DNA of 64,000 nucleotides from CAMPKL01 sp963805925 (GCA_963805925.1 CAWDWB010000009.1:1-64000); one strand, 5' to 3'; counted from the stretch's first letter, positions 1-8,714 are shown. Notes: a model not told the origin generated them from the letters alone. Numbers and translations are program-made.

Positions 1-170
1 ATCAGGCAGTAGCCCAAAACGGTCAGCCGATTGCGCTCCGCATGCTCGGCCAAAAGCGTCAGATAGAAGCGCCGCTGGGCGTCGGAGAAGAAAACTTGTT
101 GGCGGTTGCTGCCCCGCTGGGTAACGTGATGCGGTACAGCCACCGCCACCACGCGCGCGATCCGCGGCAA
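1..170 (-). CDS. REP-associated (TnpA/RayT, Y1 family) transposase, N-terminal part, cut by window edge
   Basis: Reading the minus strand from a TTG at 170 gives a protein beginning MPRIARVV, followed by PHHVTQRGSNRQQVFF and ending at the window edge in LTVLGYCL. This is the standard N-terminal half of IS200-like/REP-associated tyrosine transposases, single-strand nucleases that move or maintain REP palindromes. The HUH motif and catalytic Tyr would lie beyond the edge, so activity cannot be judged. The TTG start is chosen because MPRIAR is the usual family start; no good ribosome binding site is visible. REP-like palindromes occur nearby, which fits the family. Confidence 0.8.
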   Translation of the reverse strand, partial: MPRIARVVAVAVPHHVTQRGSNRQQVFFSDAQRRFYLTLLAEHAERNRLTVLGYCL

Positions 171-214
171 GACGCCCGCTATCTTCTCAGCACAACTCCG
201 CCTCCGTCAATCGG

Positions 215-709
215 CTAAATTGAGGCTGTCCCAATTTCGTCTGGGAAGAAGTCGCGCCGGTCGTAGACCGCGCCCGAGCCGTCGGTCACCAGCCGCGTCG
301 AGCCCAGGTGGTCGGTCGTACGGAAGTAGCTGCCCGCCGTCCCGCTCGGCCCCGCCGTCGAGTACTCCGCCGCCAGCCGCCCGAACGCGTCGTAGACGTA
401 GGTCGTCGTCTCGCTGGAGGCGATCTTCTTGACCCGGTTGCCCTCGCCGTCGTACACGTACTCGGCCGTGTCGTTCGACGAACTGCACGCCGCCGTCGTC
501 CCGTCGCAGTAGAAGCGCTGCTTGTTCTCCGCGTCGTAGAACGCCGACCACTCGTAGCCCGACTTGACGAACGCACTGATGTTGCCGTCCGCGTCGTAGT
601 TGGCCCAAGAAGAGGTCAGCCGGTTGGTCGAAGCCGTGTAGGCGCTCGTCGCCGTCGGCGTAGCCAAAGACAGCCCGCCGTTAACGGAGTTGTTCGCCGC
701 ACGGTTGCG
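215..709 (-). pseudogene. RHS-repeat protein fragment (core/tip region)
   Basis: The frame carries RHS/YD repeat features: NYDADGN, YVYDGEGNRVKK, YVYDAFGRL and the core-domain signature DHLGSTRLVTDGSG. Complete RHS proteins are over 1000 residues; here the open frame is only about 165 codons. A stop at 710-712 closes it upstream, no further YD repeats follow, and it ends just after RRDFF. Both the cage-forming repeats and the C-terminal toxin tip are missing. It is best read as the remnant of an RHS toxin gene trimmed by rearrangement, lying between a REP transposase and a REP-like inverted repeat. Confidence 0.75.
218..232. repeat. REP-like half site, left copy of an inverted pair
   Basis: AATTGAGGCTGTCCC is matched in inverted orientation, with one mismatch, by GGGACAGCCCCAATT at 1266-1280. 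The pair brackets the RHS fragment and two small genes. The same GGACAGCC/GGCTGTCC core forms a hairpin at 12035-12056. No target duplication is visible, so these may be dispersed REP sequences rather than ends of one element. Confidence 0.5.
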
Positions 710-787
710 CTAGCAATTGTGCTATCAGCTCCGCGCTCCAAGAAGTAGGGTCTGGATGTCCCCGCTTCTTCCACTTCTTTCGAGTGA

Positions 788-1102
788 TCACTCCAGCGCC
801 CACGACACGTACCATCCTACAGTAAAGCACAGATAGAAAATAGTGAAGACAACGAGCCCGGCCGCCAATGCTCGCCGATCCTTCGAGATAGCCATTGCGA
901 TCAAGAGGACTGGGACCAATCCCGTTAAGGCAACAATCTCTCGATCCGCTACACCGGCTCCGGCGTACCAAGAAAAAAATGGCTTAGATACATCTCCCAG
1001 AAGAAAAAGAATTCCTCCCCCTAGTAATACCGTCATCACATGAAGCGCATAGCCACATACCATCCCAATAGCAACCATGCTCGTTCTGACGTATCTACCC
1101 AT
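788..1102 (-). CDS. Small integral membrane protein, function unknown
   Basis: 104 residues with about three hydrophobic spans: residues 5-35 (one long or two short), 55-72 and 80-100, joined by short charged loops. I do not recognise a family. The ATG at 1100-1102 lies two bases after the stop of the short upstream frame at 1105-1278, so the two look like the end of a small operon. It sits downstream of nothing but decayed DNA and could itself be a passenger of a former RHS/toxin island. Confidence 0.5.
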   Translation of the reverse strand: MGRYVRTSMVAIGMVCGYALHVMTVLLGGGILFLLGDVSKPFFSWYAGAGVADREIVALTGLVPVLLIAMAISKDRRALAAGLVVFTIFYLCFTVGWYVSWALE

Positions 1103-1104
1103 AA

Positions 1105-1278
1105 CTACTGCTCTGATTTAAAGATAAGCTCTAACTGGTCCGACACGGACTGATAGTCTTTGTCTGCTTCTCGTTCGTTGATATCACGTTGCAATCTACG
1201 TCTTTCTCCACTAGTGCGAGCCCCGAGTAGTTTCTGTCGCAAGCCGATCAATTCATTGGAAAAACGGGACAGCCCCAA
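1105..1278 (-). CDS. Short charged ORF, possibly the C-terminal remnant of a larger gene
   Basis: From a TTG at 1278 the minus strand encodes 57 residues ending in SVSDQLELIFKSEQ. It is rich in Arg, Glu, Gln and Asp (SGERRRLQRDINEREADKDY) and probably helical. The stop is two bases before the ATG of the membrane protein gene, an operon-like spacing. The frame opens right inside the REP-like repeat at 1266-1280, which suggests that an original 5' part was replaced by the repeat. No function can be assigned. Confidence 0.4.
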   Translation of the reverse strand: MGLSRFSNELIGLRQKLLGARTSGERRRLQRDINEREADKDYQSVSDQLELIFKSEQ

Positions 1279-1280
1279 TT
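1266..1280. repeat. REP-like half site, right copy of an inverted pair
   Basis: GGGACAGCCCCAATT is the inverted partner of 218-232 (14 of 15 positions). Between 1281 and 1409 I see no gene or other signal. Confidence 0.5.
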
Positions 1281-1409
1281 ATCTCGCACCTGCCGCTCGC
1301 GCCATGAGTTTACGACGCGGACGGCCTCGCGGTCTCAGCTTCAGATCCGAAAGAAAGTGGGGACAACGACCACTTTTGACTCGGGAAGTTCACACACTCA
1401 CCCTCGCCC

Positions 1410-2414
1410 TTAGTAGCGAATCGGCATCCCCCCAGCAAAATCAGCCCGAATCTTGCCGCGCACAACCTGGTGGTCATTCGTGACGTAAAGGTACTTGCCA
1501 GGCCCGAATGCACAGTTCGAAACACGCCCCGAGATCGGCACAAAGCCAATGTGCTCGCCCTGCGGCGAGAAGACGTAGATTCCGCCGCGTCCGCTCGTCC
1601 AAATATTGCCGGCAGCGTCGGCTTTCATGCCGTCGCCGCGCGCGCCCTGCACCTTTTCGCTGGCCACGAACAGCCGCTGCCCGGTCGGCATGCCGTCGGC
1701 GCCGAGATCGAACGCAACCCAGCCCGTGGAGTCCGTGACGTAGAGAATCTTGTTGTCCGGCGACAACGCGATGCCGTTCGGAAACAGCTTATCGCTAACC
1801 AGGTGCACCGTATTATCCGGCGTCACGCGGAAGACGCCCGTGTACGACATCTCGCGAACCGGCGAATTCTGCACGCCCGCCAGGCCGAAAGGCGGATCCG
1901 TGAAATAGATGTCGCCGGTACGCGACAACACCATGTCGTTCGGGCTGTTGAAGCGTTTCCCCTGGTAGTTGTCGACAATCACCGTCCGCTCGCGCGTCGA
2001 GAGGTCCACCCGCGTGAGGGCTCTACCTCCACTGTCGGCGAGCAGCAAACCGCCGCGGCCCAGCGCCAGACCGTTCGAGCCAGGTTCCTGAAGCGTGTAA
2101 GGAATCGGGTAGCCCTGGAAGCCGGACGGCGCCCGGAACGGAGTCGCCTGTTTGCCGTCCCATCCGTAGACCGCGTTGCCCTTCACGTCGGAGAAGAGCA
2201 GAATTCCATCCTCGCCGCCCAGCCACACCGGACCTTCGCACCAGACAAAGCCGCTCGCGATGACCTCGACGTCGCCCTCCAAAGGATTCGGCACATTGGG
2301 AAAAGATGGAGGCGGCATCTGCGGCCTCTGCGCCGCCGCAGGCCACGCTCCTGTGGCGCCAAGAACTAGCGAAGCGCCCGCTGCACACAGGAAAGTACGT
2401 CGATCTGTTCCCAT
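1410..2414 (-). CDS. SMP-30/gluconolactonase family protein, Tat-exported
   Basis: 334 residues. The N-terminus has a Tat-like signal (RR at residues 5-6, hydrophobic stretch to about 28). The rest is a six-bladed SMP-30/gluconolactonase propeller: EGP near the start, FNSPNDMVLS in the middle and GARGDGMKADAAGN late supply the Glu, Asn and Asp that bind the metal in this family. Members hydrolyse sugar lactones in the periplasm. A ribosome binding site (AGAGG) lies seven bases before the ATG. A second family member, a lipoprotein, is at 19822-20802. The substrate is not predictable from sequence. Confidence 0.85.
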   Translation of the reverse strand: MGTDRRTFLCAAGASLVLGATGAWPAAAQRPQMPPPSFPNVPNPLEGDVEVIASGFVWCEGPVWLGGEDGILLFSDVKGNAVYGWDGKQATPFRAPSGFQGYPIPYTLQEPGSNGLALGRGGLLLADSGGRALTRVDLSTRERTVIVDNYQGKRFNSPNDMVLSRTGDIYFTDPPFGLAGVQNSPVREMSYTGVFRVTPDNTVHLVSDKLFPNGIALSPDNKILYVTDSTGWVAFDLGADGMPTGQRLFVASEKVQGARGDGMKADAAGNIWTSGRGGIYVFSPQGEHIGFVPISGRVSNCAFGPGKYLYVTNDHQVVRGKIRADFAGGMPIRY

Positions 2415-2472
2415 CGGTTTACCTCTTATCGAAGATCTAGCCTATCCGAAACCAGCTCCCAATGCCCGCCGG

Positions 2473-2497
2473 GGACTGTCCCTAGGTGGACTGTCCC
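2473..2497. repeat. Direct repeat of GGACTGTCCC, REP-like
   Basis: GGACTGTCCC occurs at 2473-2482 and again at 2488-2497, five bases apart. Each copy is nearly self-complementary. It resembles the GGCTGTCCC motifs at 218-232 and 12049-12057 and is probably of the same REP family. The gap 2415-2810 holds no gene; it contains this repeat, a terminator and the 10-bp array. Confidence 0.5.
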
Positions 2498-2585
2498 CCC
2501 ACGTATAGTTCGAATCCACACAGAGGCCACGATCCCGTTATCTCCCTTCATGAGCCCTTGCACCCGCTTGCTACCCTGAAAGCAG

Positions 2586-2612
2586 AAAGGCCCGCTCAAG
2601 CAGCGGGCCTTT
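2586..2612. terminator. Intrinsic terminator hairpin, possibly bidirectional
   Basis: AAAGGCCCGCT, a five-base loop CAAGC, then AGCGGGCCTTT: an 11-bp perfect stem with A and T ends on both sides. It could stop transcription leaving the aldolase gene at 2811-3593 on the minus strand. No plus-strand gene ends nearby. Confidence 0.65.
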
Positions 2613-2628
2613 GTCGTTGGCGACCGAA

Positions 2629-2744
2629 ATGTCCGCTCTTTCCGCTCCGAAATCAATCAAGTCACTACAAACACACGGCTTGCCGGCAATTCAACGCGGA
2701 CATCAGCGGACATGCGCGGACATTGGCGGCCATCTGGCGGACAT
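2629..2744 (+). repeat. Helically phased 10-bp array of GCGGACAT with one inverted copy
   Basis: GCGGACAT recurs at 2696, 2706, 2716, 2726 (as GCGGCCAT) and 2737, so the period is 10, 10, 10 and 11 bp. An inverted copy (ATGTCCGC) sits at 2629-2636. It lies downstream of the minus-strand aldolase gene. Such phasing puts every copy on the same face of the helix, as in binding sites for a multimeric protein. The array is too short and degenerate to be a CRISPR. Confidence 0.5.
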
Positions 2745-2810
2745 CCCCGGTCCCGAGCGGCCATCTCACGGACGCCCACGGACCCCAAACGGACAGGTCC
2801 CGCCTAGGCG

Positions 2811-3593
2811 CTACCCCTCCATCTCCTTCCGCAACGCTTCCCCCCCCTTCTTCCAGAACTCGTACAGAATCACCAAGTCCGTGCCCAGCGAAAAATGCCG
2901 CACGCCCATATCCAGGTAATACTTGGCCTGGTCGACGCTGCGTATCTCCGCCCGCGGCGGGACGCCCGCCTTTAGACACGTCTCCAGCACCCGCTTCTCC
3001 ACCGCCTTCACTTCCGGCGACAGGTGCTGGCCGGGCTTGCCGACAGACCACGAGTAGTCCGCCCCGCCCCACTGGATGAACTCGGCGCCGGCTTCTAGGA
3101 TGCCTTCCAGCGTATCGACCGCCGTGTCTTTCTCAATCATGAACGCCGCGACCATGTCGTTCAGCGCATTCACCGTCTCCGGCCCGGTGCCGTACGTCAT
3201 CCACGTATTGCGGCGGTTGATCACCCCATACTTGCCGCCGCCCTCGGGCGTCGTCGGACGAATCGCCGCAATGCATTCCTTGGCCTCCTCCGGGTTCCCG
3301 ACATTGGCGAAAAGAATGCTTTGGAAGCCGGAGCCGAAAGCCCTCTGCGGCAGCATCTTCTCAAACTCGTTGTCGATCTTGATCATGCCGCCCATGTTGT
3401 GGAGTTCCAGGGCGCGGCAAAAGTTGTCGAGCCCCTCAAGGTCCCAGGGCACATACTCGGCCGCGAATTCGAGGTAGTCGAACATGCCAGTATGCCCGGC
3501 CGCCTCCACCATACTGGGCGAAATCGTATAGAGACGAGTACAAAGAGTCGGCTTCTCGGCCTTCAACAGAGCACGCAAAGTGTTTGGACGCAT
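2811..3593 (-). CDS. HpcH/HpaI aldolase/citrate lyase family protein
   Basis: 260 residues with the (beta/alpha)8 fold pattern of the HpcH/HpaI class II aldolases: FDYLEFAAEY early, GGMIKIDNEFEKML, SILFANVGNPEEAKEC, and GVRHFSLGTDLVILYEFW at the end. Family members cleave or form 2-keto-3-deoxy sugar acids or similar hydroxy-keto acids using a divalent metal and pyruvate. The catalytic role of individual residues cannot be confirmed here. A TAGGAT hexamer eight bases before the ATG, without a ribosome binding site, suggests a leaderless transcript. Confidence 0.8.
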   Translation of the reverse strand: MRPNTLRALLKAEKPTLCTRLYTISPSMVEAAGHTGMFDYLEFAAEYVPWDLEGLDNFCRALELHNMGGMIKIDNEFEKMLPQRAFGSGFQSILFANVGNPEEAKECIAAIRPTTPEGGGKYGVINRRNTWMTYGTGPETVNALNDMVAAFMIEKDTAVDTLEGILEAGAEFIQWGGADYSWSVGKPGQHLSPEVKAVEKRVLETCLKAGVPPRAEIRSVDQAKYYLDMGVRHFSLGTDLVILYEFWKKGGEALRKEMEG

Positions 3594-3601
3594 AGAGCGC
3601 T

Positions 3602-3607
3602 ATCCTA
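3602..3607 (-). promoter_or_regulatory. Candidate -10 hexamer of the aldolase gene
   Basis: TAGGAT on the minus strand, eight bases before the ATG at 3593. One of thirteen such placements in this window. Confidence 0.4.
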
Positions 3608-3879
3608 CCGCAGCTTGGGCTCCCCCACCGCACTCGTCGCCATACGCCGCACCATCCGAGCCAGGAAACCAACCTGCCGATAAGCTCCCGCCTCGGCAGC
3701 AGCGGCTAATCGCGTTGTTCATACATGAGCGAATCTTAAGTTAGGAGCAGCCAGAAGGTACAGCCGCGCTTGGCTATCCACGAACACCTGCACCTTTGTC
3801 ACACCTCGCCTCCTCACCGGCTTTCGTCTCATAGAGACTCGGATGCGACCCCAAGGGCCCCGAGCAAATAGGAGAAAGT

Positions 3880-4704
3880 ATGGAAGTGCTTCAGGTCATC
3901 AAGGACAGCGCGCGATTGGCGTGGAATCGCAAGGCGTGGTGGATTTTTGGGCTCTTCGTGGCCGCCGCCGGCAGCGGGGGCGGGGGTGCGGGGGGCTCTG
4001 GCAGCGGGGCCGGCTCCGGCGGCGGTGAAGCCCATCTTCCTGCTTGGCTCATTGGCGTCATGATCGCAGCGGCAGCCGTCGCCATCGGGACGATGCTTAT
4101 GAACATCATCAGCGAGGGAGCCCTCATCGAGGGCGTCTCGCGGGGGGATATGACTGTTCGCGAGGGGATGCGCTTGGGATGGGCGCACTTCGGCGTTGTG
4201 TTACGCCTCAAGCTTCTCGTCTTCGGCGCTGCTCTGTTCAGCGTCGCGCTGCTCGCCGCGCCCGCTTGGCTCTTGGCTCTTGGCTCGATCCCCAAGCTGG
4301 CGGCCGCGTTACTCGCGGTCCCTGCGGTTCTGGTCGCAGTGCCGTGGCTGATCACACTCTATCTCTCGTACGCATTCGCGTTGCGCATTGCCGTCCTTGA
4401 GAACCGTCAGGCTATCGATGCGATCCGCAAGGCCCGTCTCTTTCTGCACGGCCGCATACTCACCGGACTCAAGTTGATCGTCGCGATGGCCGTGGGGCAG
4501 GCGGGCGTGACCCTCGTGGGCCTGCTCGCCCTGTTGCCCGTAGGCGGCATCGCGGCCGCGCTCTACTTCACCGCGGGCGCGGCGCCGGCCGCGGTGGCAG
4601 GCGGTGTGCTGGCGTTGCCTATCGCGTTGGGCATAGCCGGCACGGTCGGCACGTACCGCTCCTCGGTGTGGACGCTCGGCTACCTAGCGGAGGCGCGCGG
4701 CTGA
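3880..4704 (+). CDS. Polytopic membrane protein with a Gly/Ser-rich loop
   Basis: 274 residues, about five or six membrane segments. The N-terminus (residues 1-28) resembles the start of membrane proteins in which a DSARLAWNRKAWW-like stretch precedes the first span. Residues 31-50 are almost pure Gly/Ser, followed by a long hydrophobic region. I do not recognise a named family with certainty. The ribosome binding site AGGAGA precedes the ATG. Its TGA overlaps the ATG of the sigma factor by one base, so the three genes 3880-5575 are translationally coupled, and the protein may be a sensor or target of that sigma system. Confidence 0.65.
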   Translation: MEVLQVIKDSARLAWNRKAWWIFGLFVAAAGSGGGGAGGSGSGAGSGGGEAHLPAWLIGVMIAAAAVAIGTMLMNIISEGALIEGVSRGDMTVREGMRLGWAHFGVVLRLKLLVFGAALFSVALLAAPAWLLALGSIPKLAAALLAVPAVLVAVPWLITLYLSYAFALRIAVLENRQAIDAIRKARLFLHGRILTGLKLIVAMAVGQAGVTLVGLLALLPVGGIAAALYFTAGAAPAAVAGGVLALPIALGIAGTVGTYRSSVWTLGYLAEARG

Positions 4705-5342
4705 TGGCCAGCGCGATAGCGCACATCGCCCCGCTTACGCTGCGGGACGTCTTTGTGCTCCTCTCGCAGCGGTTCGGGGACTCCCCCGAACCGCTGGCTG
4801 AAAAGGAGTTGCTTCGTTGGGTGGCGTTGGCTCGCGACGGGGATCGCATCGCGGCTCAGCACATCTACCAACAGTTGGTACATCGGGTCTACCGCACGGT
4901 GCGCCCGATGTTCGCTCACGCGGCGGACGCCGAGGACGCGACGCAAGACGCAATGTTGACTGTGCTGACGTCGCTGGATCACTATCGCCCCCGTGAGGGC
5001 GTGCGCTTTGCGGCCTGGGCGATGACGGTGGCGCGCAACGCGGCGCGCCGCCGCTTTCGCCGTCGTCGACCGGAACTCACGGACACAGGCGAACTCCCAG
5101 AAACAGGGAGCGACGAAGACCTAGACGCGGATATCGACCAGGCGCGCCACCGCCGGGCGCTGCTCGTGGCCCTGTCCGAACTGGATGTGCGGGATCGCGA
5201 GGTGGTCGCGCTGCGATACGGAGCGGAACTCGATGCGTCCGAGGTGGGAGCCGCGCTGGGTCTGAGCCCAGCCAACGTCCGCAAGATCTGTGAGCGTCAA
5301 CGAGCGTCGCTCCGCGCGAGATTGGAGGAGTTGCTGAAATGA
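4704..5342 (+). CDS. ECF-type RNA polymerase sigma factor
   Basis: 212 residues from the ATG that overlaps the previous stop (TGATG). Region sigma-2 covers about residues 45-115 (HAADAEDATQDAMLTVLTSL, then FAAWAMTVARNAARR). Region sigma-4 covers about residues 150-205 with a helix-turn-helix (DASEVGAALGLSPANVRKIC). An N-terminal extension of about 25 residues is not typical. The 3' end overlaps the next gene by four bases (ATGA), the usual arrangement for a sigma factor and its anti-sigma partner. Confidence 0.85.
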   Translation: MASAIAHIAPLTLRDVFVLLSQRFGDSPEPLAEKELLRWVALARDGDRIAAQHIYQQLVHRVYRTVRPMFAHAADAEDATQDAMLTVLTSLDHYRPREGVRFAAWAMTVARNAARRRFRRRRPELTDTGELPETGSDEDLDADIDQARHRRALLVALSELDVRDREVVALRYGAELDASEVGAALGLSPANVRKICERQRASLRARLEELLK

Positions 5343-5575
5343 CCGAAGACGATCTCATCACCGCATGGCAAGCCCTAGAGCCCTCTCCTGCCGCGCGCGC
5401 CCGCATGGAGAACCAAGTAATGGCCTGGTTGGACGCCACCGAGACGCCGCTATGGGACGAGTGGCTAGCCCTACTCCGCATCGCGCCCATTCGAGGGCTC
5501 AGCTTCTCGCTGGCCGCGGCGTTAGCGCTGTTGCTGACCACCCCTCTGCCGGCGCTGCTGCGGCTCCTGCCTTGA
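5339..5575 (+). CDS. Putative anti-sigma factor, single membrane span
   Basis: 78 residues. A soluble N-terminal part of about 50 residues, acidic at its start (MTEDDLITAWQALEPS), is followed by one hydrophobic segment at about residues 53-76. It overlaps the sigma gene by four bases. Size, topology and coupling fit a short anti-sigma protein that holds the ECF factor at the membrane. No zinc-binding HxxxCxxC motif is present, so it is not a ZAS-type anti-sigma; the call is by context. Confidence 0.55.
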   Translation: MTEDDLITAWQALEPSPAARARMENQVMAWLDATETPLWDEWLALLRIAPIRGLSFSLAAALALLLTTPLPALLRLLP

Positions 5576-5594
5576 AGGGAGGGGTCGCCGGCTG

Positions 5595-5611
5595 ACCCGT
5601 GGCGGGTTTTT
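5595..5611 (+). terminator. Intrinsic terminator of the sigma operon
   Basis: ACCCG, loop TGG, CGGGT followed by a T run (TTTT). A short 5-bp stem placed 20 bases after the last stop of the operon. Confidence 0.6.
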
Positions 5612-5644
5612 CCGTGTTGCGTTTACCGCTTGAGCCGACAGCCC

Positions 5645-6628
5645 TTATTGGCCGCTATAGCCCAATTCAGAGGGCTCGTTGGCAGGCGCCCGGGGGACTA
5701 ACTCCTGCGGCGAAGAATCGGGACGTGAGACGGCGGTGTCAGGAGAAGCATCGAGCCCAGCCGCATCAAGCTTGGCCAGCTCACGGACGAAGAGTGGATT
5801 CTGCGGAAACTCCGCGACGAGCTCTGTCAGTTGGATGCGTGCCAAGGCAACCCTCTTCTCGCGGAGCGCCGCCATCGCCAGGAGTATCTTCGCAAAGGGC
5901 CGCAGGAAACGTCCACGGGCGGCAGCGATCTCAAGCTGTTGGATGCCCTCTCGCTTATCGCCGCTGATTCCCTTGAGGCGCAGAAGGAATCGCTTGAATA
6001 CCGACAGGCTGCCGATGATGTAATTCGCGGCGCCGAGCGTGAGGTGCGCATCGGCGGCGTTCGGGTTGGCGGCCAATAGTCGCTTGGCAAACTTGTCTGC
6101 ACCACGGATCATGGCGAGGCTTTCGAGTTGGTGCTTCTCGATCAAACTGGCATAGTCGGCCTGCATACCGAGGCTCAGTGTCATGGCGAACAAGGCGTTC
6201 ACATCTCCCGGGTCCCTCTCCAATGCAAGCCGTGCCGCGTCCTGCGCCCGGAAGTCCGCGGCGAAGAAGGCGTCGCGCAGGTCCTGATCCGGTTTGATCG
6301 GCACCTCGCCGAGAAAGCGCTTGTCGTCCAAAAAGTATTCTGAAGTCAGGATGCCTTGCCTGTAGCACTCCTCGAATAGGTAGCTCGCCGCTTCTGCGGC
6401 GCTCCCGAGAGGGTCCTGCGGATGGGACGCCTGCCAAGCAGCGAACTTCGCGCGAGCTTCATCCGGCTTCAGTTCATAAAGCAGGCGGAAACCGGCGTCT
6501 AATTCAGGCGTGTCTGAAACCTCAGGCTGCCACGGCGCCGCTGCCACTGCTAGCGACACCGCGATGAGCCAGAGCAAGAGAGCACACGCAGTTCGTCGCC
6601 TCACAGTCACAGCAAGAAAGCCCTCCAT
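5645..6628 (-). CDS. Secreted TPR-like protein of unknown function
   Basis: 327 residues with an N-terminal signal peptide (hydrophobic residues about 14-30, ending AVAAAPWQ). The mature part is helical with loose tetratricopeptide-like units, for example LDAGFRLLYELKPDEARAKFAAW and ARIQLTELVAEFPQNPLFVRELAKL. The C-terminal 35 residues are low complexity (Pro/Ser/Glu). It is similar in style to acidobacterial periplasmic TPR proteins. AAGGA upstream of the ATG can serve as ribosome binding site. It stands alone, so context gives no partner. Confidence 0.65.
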   Translation of the reverse strand: MEGFLAVTVRRRTACALLLWLIAVSLAVAAAPWQPEVSDTPELDAGFRLLYELKPDEARAKFAAWQASHPQDPLGSAAEAASYLFEECYRQGILTSEYFLDDKRFLGEVPIKPDQDLRDAFFAADFRAQDAARLALERDPGDVNALFAMTLSLGMQADYASLIEKHQLESLAMIRGADKFAKRLLAANPNAADAHLTLGAANYIIGSLSVFKRFLLRLKGISGDKREGIQQLEIAAARGRFLRPFAKILLAMAALREKRVALARIQLTELVAEFPQNPLFVRELAKLDAAGLDASPDTAVSRPDSSPQELVPRAPANEPSELGYSGQ

Positions 6629-6700
6629 CTCTCTAGTCCTTCCGGGTATGGTCTTCAGGGGTCCCGGCGAAGACTCTCGCCACGCTCTATCCGAACGAGG

Positions 6701-8714
6701 CTAAAGATCCTTGCGTGAGATCCTTAGCTTCTTCATCAGTGCGTTCAAAGTTGTGCGCGGTACGCCGAGACGGGCGGCTGCCCTGCTGACCACGCCTCCG
6801 GTCTCTCGGAGAACGCGGATGATGTATTCGCGTTCCATGTCCGCTAGGGTGCCCTCGGGAGTTTCGACGATATCGGCGCGTAGCTCAGCCAAGGGAACCC
6901 GGAGCGTGGGGCCCTGCGAAAGGATCACTGACCTCTCAATGATGTTCGCCAGCTCCCGTACATTCCCGGGCCAGGACCAAGTCACCAACGCTCGCATTGT
7001 GTCCGACGGAATTTCTTCGATCCGCTTGCCCACTTCCGCGGCGTACTTTCTGGTGAAGTATCGAGCGAGTACAGGTATGTCCTCGGGGCGGTCGCGCAAG
7101 GGAGGGAGCGTGATCGGGAACACTTTCAACCGGTAGTAAAGATCGCTTCGAAAGAGCTTATCTTGTCATCATCTGGGTCAGATTCCGGTTGGTTGCCGCC
7201 AGGATCCGGACGTCGATAGGAATGCTCCCGGTGCTGCCCAACCTCTCAAACGACTTCTCCTGCAAGGCCCGCAGCAATTTTGGCTGTAGATCCAACGGGA
7301 TGTCGCCCACCTCATCCAGAAACAGAGTTCCCCGATGCGCCATCTCAAACCGACCGACCTTCCGCTTAGGCGCCGGTAGAAGGCTCCTCTCTCATAGCCG
7401 AACAATTCACTTTCCAGCAACCCGGCTGGAATGGCGGCGCAGTTCAAGGTGATGAAAGGTTGACGCTTGCGATGGCTCAATCGGTGAATGGCGCGTGCGA
7501 TCAATTCCTTTCCCGTACCGGTCTCGCCGAGAATCAGCACGGTCGCATCCGTAGGGGCCACGGTTTCCACCTGTAGCAAGACGCGCTTCAGGGCTGTACT
7601 TCCACCGACAATCTCCTCAAAGTTGTCGGTCCCTTCGGCCTCGTCGATCGTATCCGCCCACTCAGCGCCGATAATGGGCTGCACTATGGTGAGCCAACGA
7701 AACGGGGATAGATTCAATACGGCGATCGCCACCAACACCCTGACCCGTGCTCCATCCTTGCAGACGAATTCCTTCTCAAAAGGAGTACAGGCTCCATACC
7801 GCATGCCTTCTTCAAGGGCCTCTTCATCCAGATGCAGGTACTCCGCCGGAGTGAGATCCGGCCAATACAGCCGGCTTGCAACAAGGTCGTCGCGGCTATA
7901 TCCGACCATGTGGAGAAACGCGTCGTTCGCCTCTGTAATCTGGTCGAACTCGCCCGACACCAAACCCGCAACGGTCGATTCCTCGGCGCGCTTCATGAGG
8001 CGCAAACCCTGGTGCCGCGACTTCTCCTCTGCCGCGTGACGCATGCTGAAGTCCCGCACTACCCTCGCAAAACCCTGCAACCCCCTTGTTCCCCTCGCAG
8101 AGCCAGCGTAAGCACGATCGCCCAAAATCGCGAACCGTCCTTCTTCCTATGCCAGCCTTCGTTGCCGAAGTGTCCTTGAGCGCTGTTCGCGCTAACTCTT
8201 GTTGTAGCTCGACACTCCGGGTTTCCTGGTCTGGATAAAGGCGAGATACCAGTTCCCCAACGATCTCATTGCTCTGGAACCCGTAGATGCGCTCTGCTCC
8301 GGAGTACCACGTCAGGATCCGTCCCTTGGCGTCGAACAAGAAGAGCGCGTAATCGTTCACCCCGGCTGAATCCGGCGCCGCGGGTTTTCGGGATTTGTCG
8401 TGGAGCGCCAGGACATGCCGGCTGGGCAGTGCATCACCCTTAGCCGTGTATTCAACTTCTCGGACGCCTCCGTCGGAAGCCACCAGCCGGAAGGCGCCCC
8501 GCTGTTCACCGCGCTGGAGGAAAGTGCGCCAAAGTTCCTCCAGTTGAGGGCGAAAGGCGGGCTCGGCGAAGTCGTCCAGTCTGCGGCCGATTATTTTGTT
8601 TCTGGGGAGTCCAAACAGCTTGCACGCTCCACAACTGGCGTCGTGATACTTTCGGTCAATGTCCGTGATAAGGATGGGTTCGGCTGGTGTGTAGACAATC
8701 GTCCGGAACAGCAT
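6701..8714 (-). pseudogene. PAS/sigma-54 activator (Fis-type), broken by multiple frameshifts
   Basis: Reading past the frameshifts gives: PAS domain 1 (from MLFRTIVYTPAEPILITD), PAS 2 (YSGAERIYGFQSNEIVGEL), PAS 3 (EANDAFLHMVGYSRDDL), an AAA+ sigma-54 domain (Walker A GETGTGKE, GAFT-loop region, LFLDEVGDIP, FRSDLYYRLKVFPI) and a C-terminal Fis helix-turn-helix (RAAARLGVPRTTLNALMKKL). Breaks occur near 8170 and 8080 (inside PAS 2), near 7385 (at GYERGAF, the sigma-54 contact loop) and near 7165 (one extra base after NLTQMM). Each restores a family-typical sequence when shifted. The flanking genes are intact, so decay is more likely than base-calling error. Confidence 0.85.

Noticed and set aside
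207..748. Several long alternative frames over the RHS fragment
   Set aside because: Arg-rich shadow translations of GC-rich RHS coding DNA; only the frame with YD-repeat motifs is protein-like.
2696..2744. Possible CRISPR array
   Set aside because: Units are 8 bp with 2-bp spacing and degenerate; no spacers and no cas genes.
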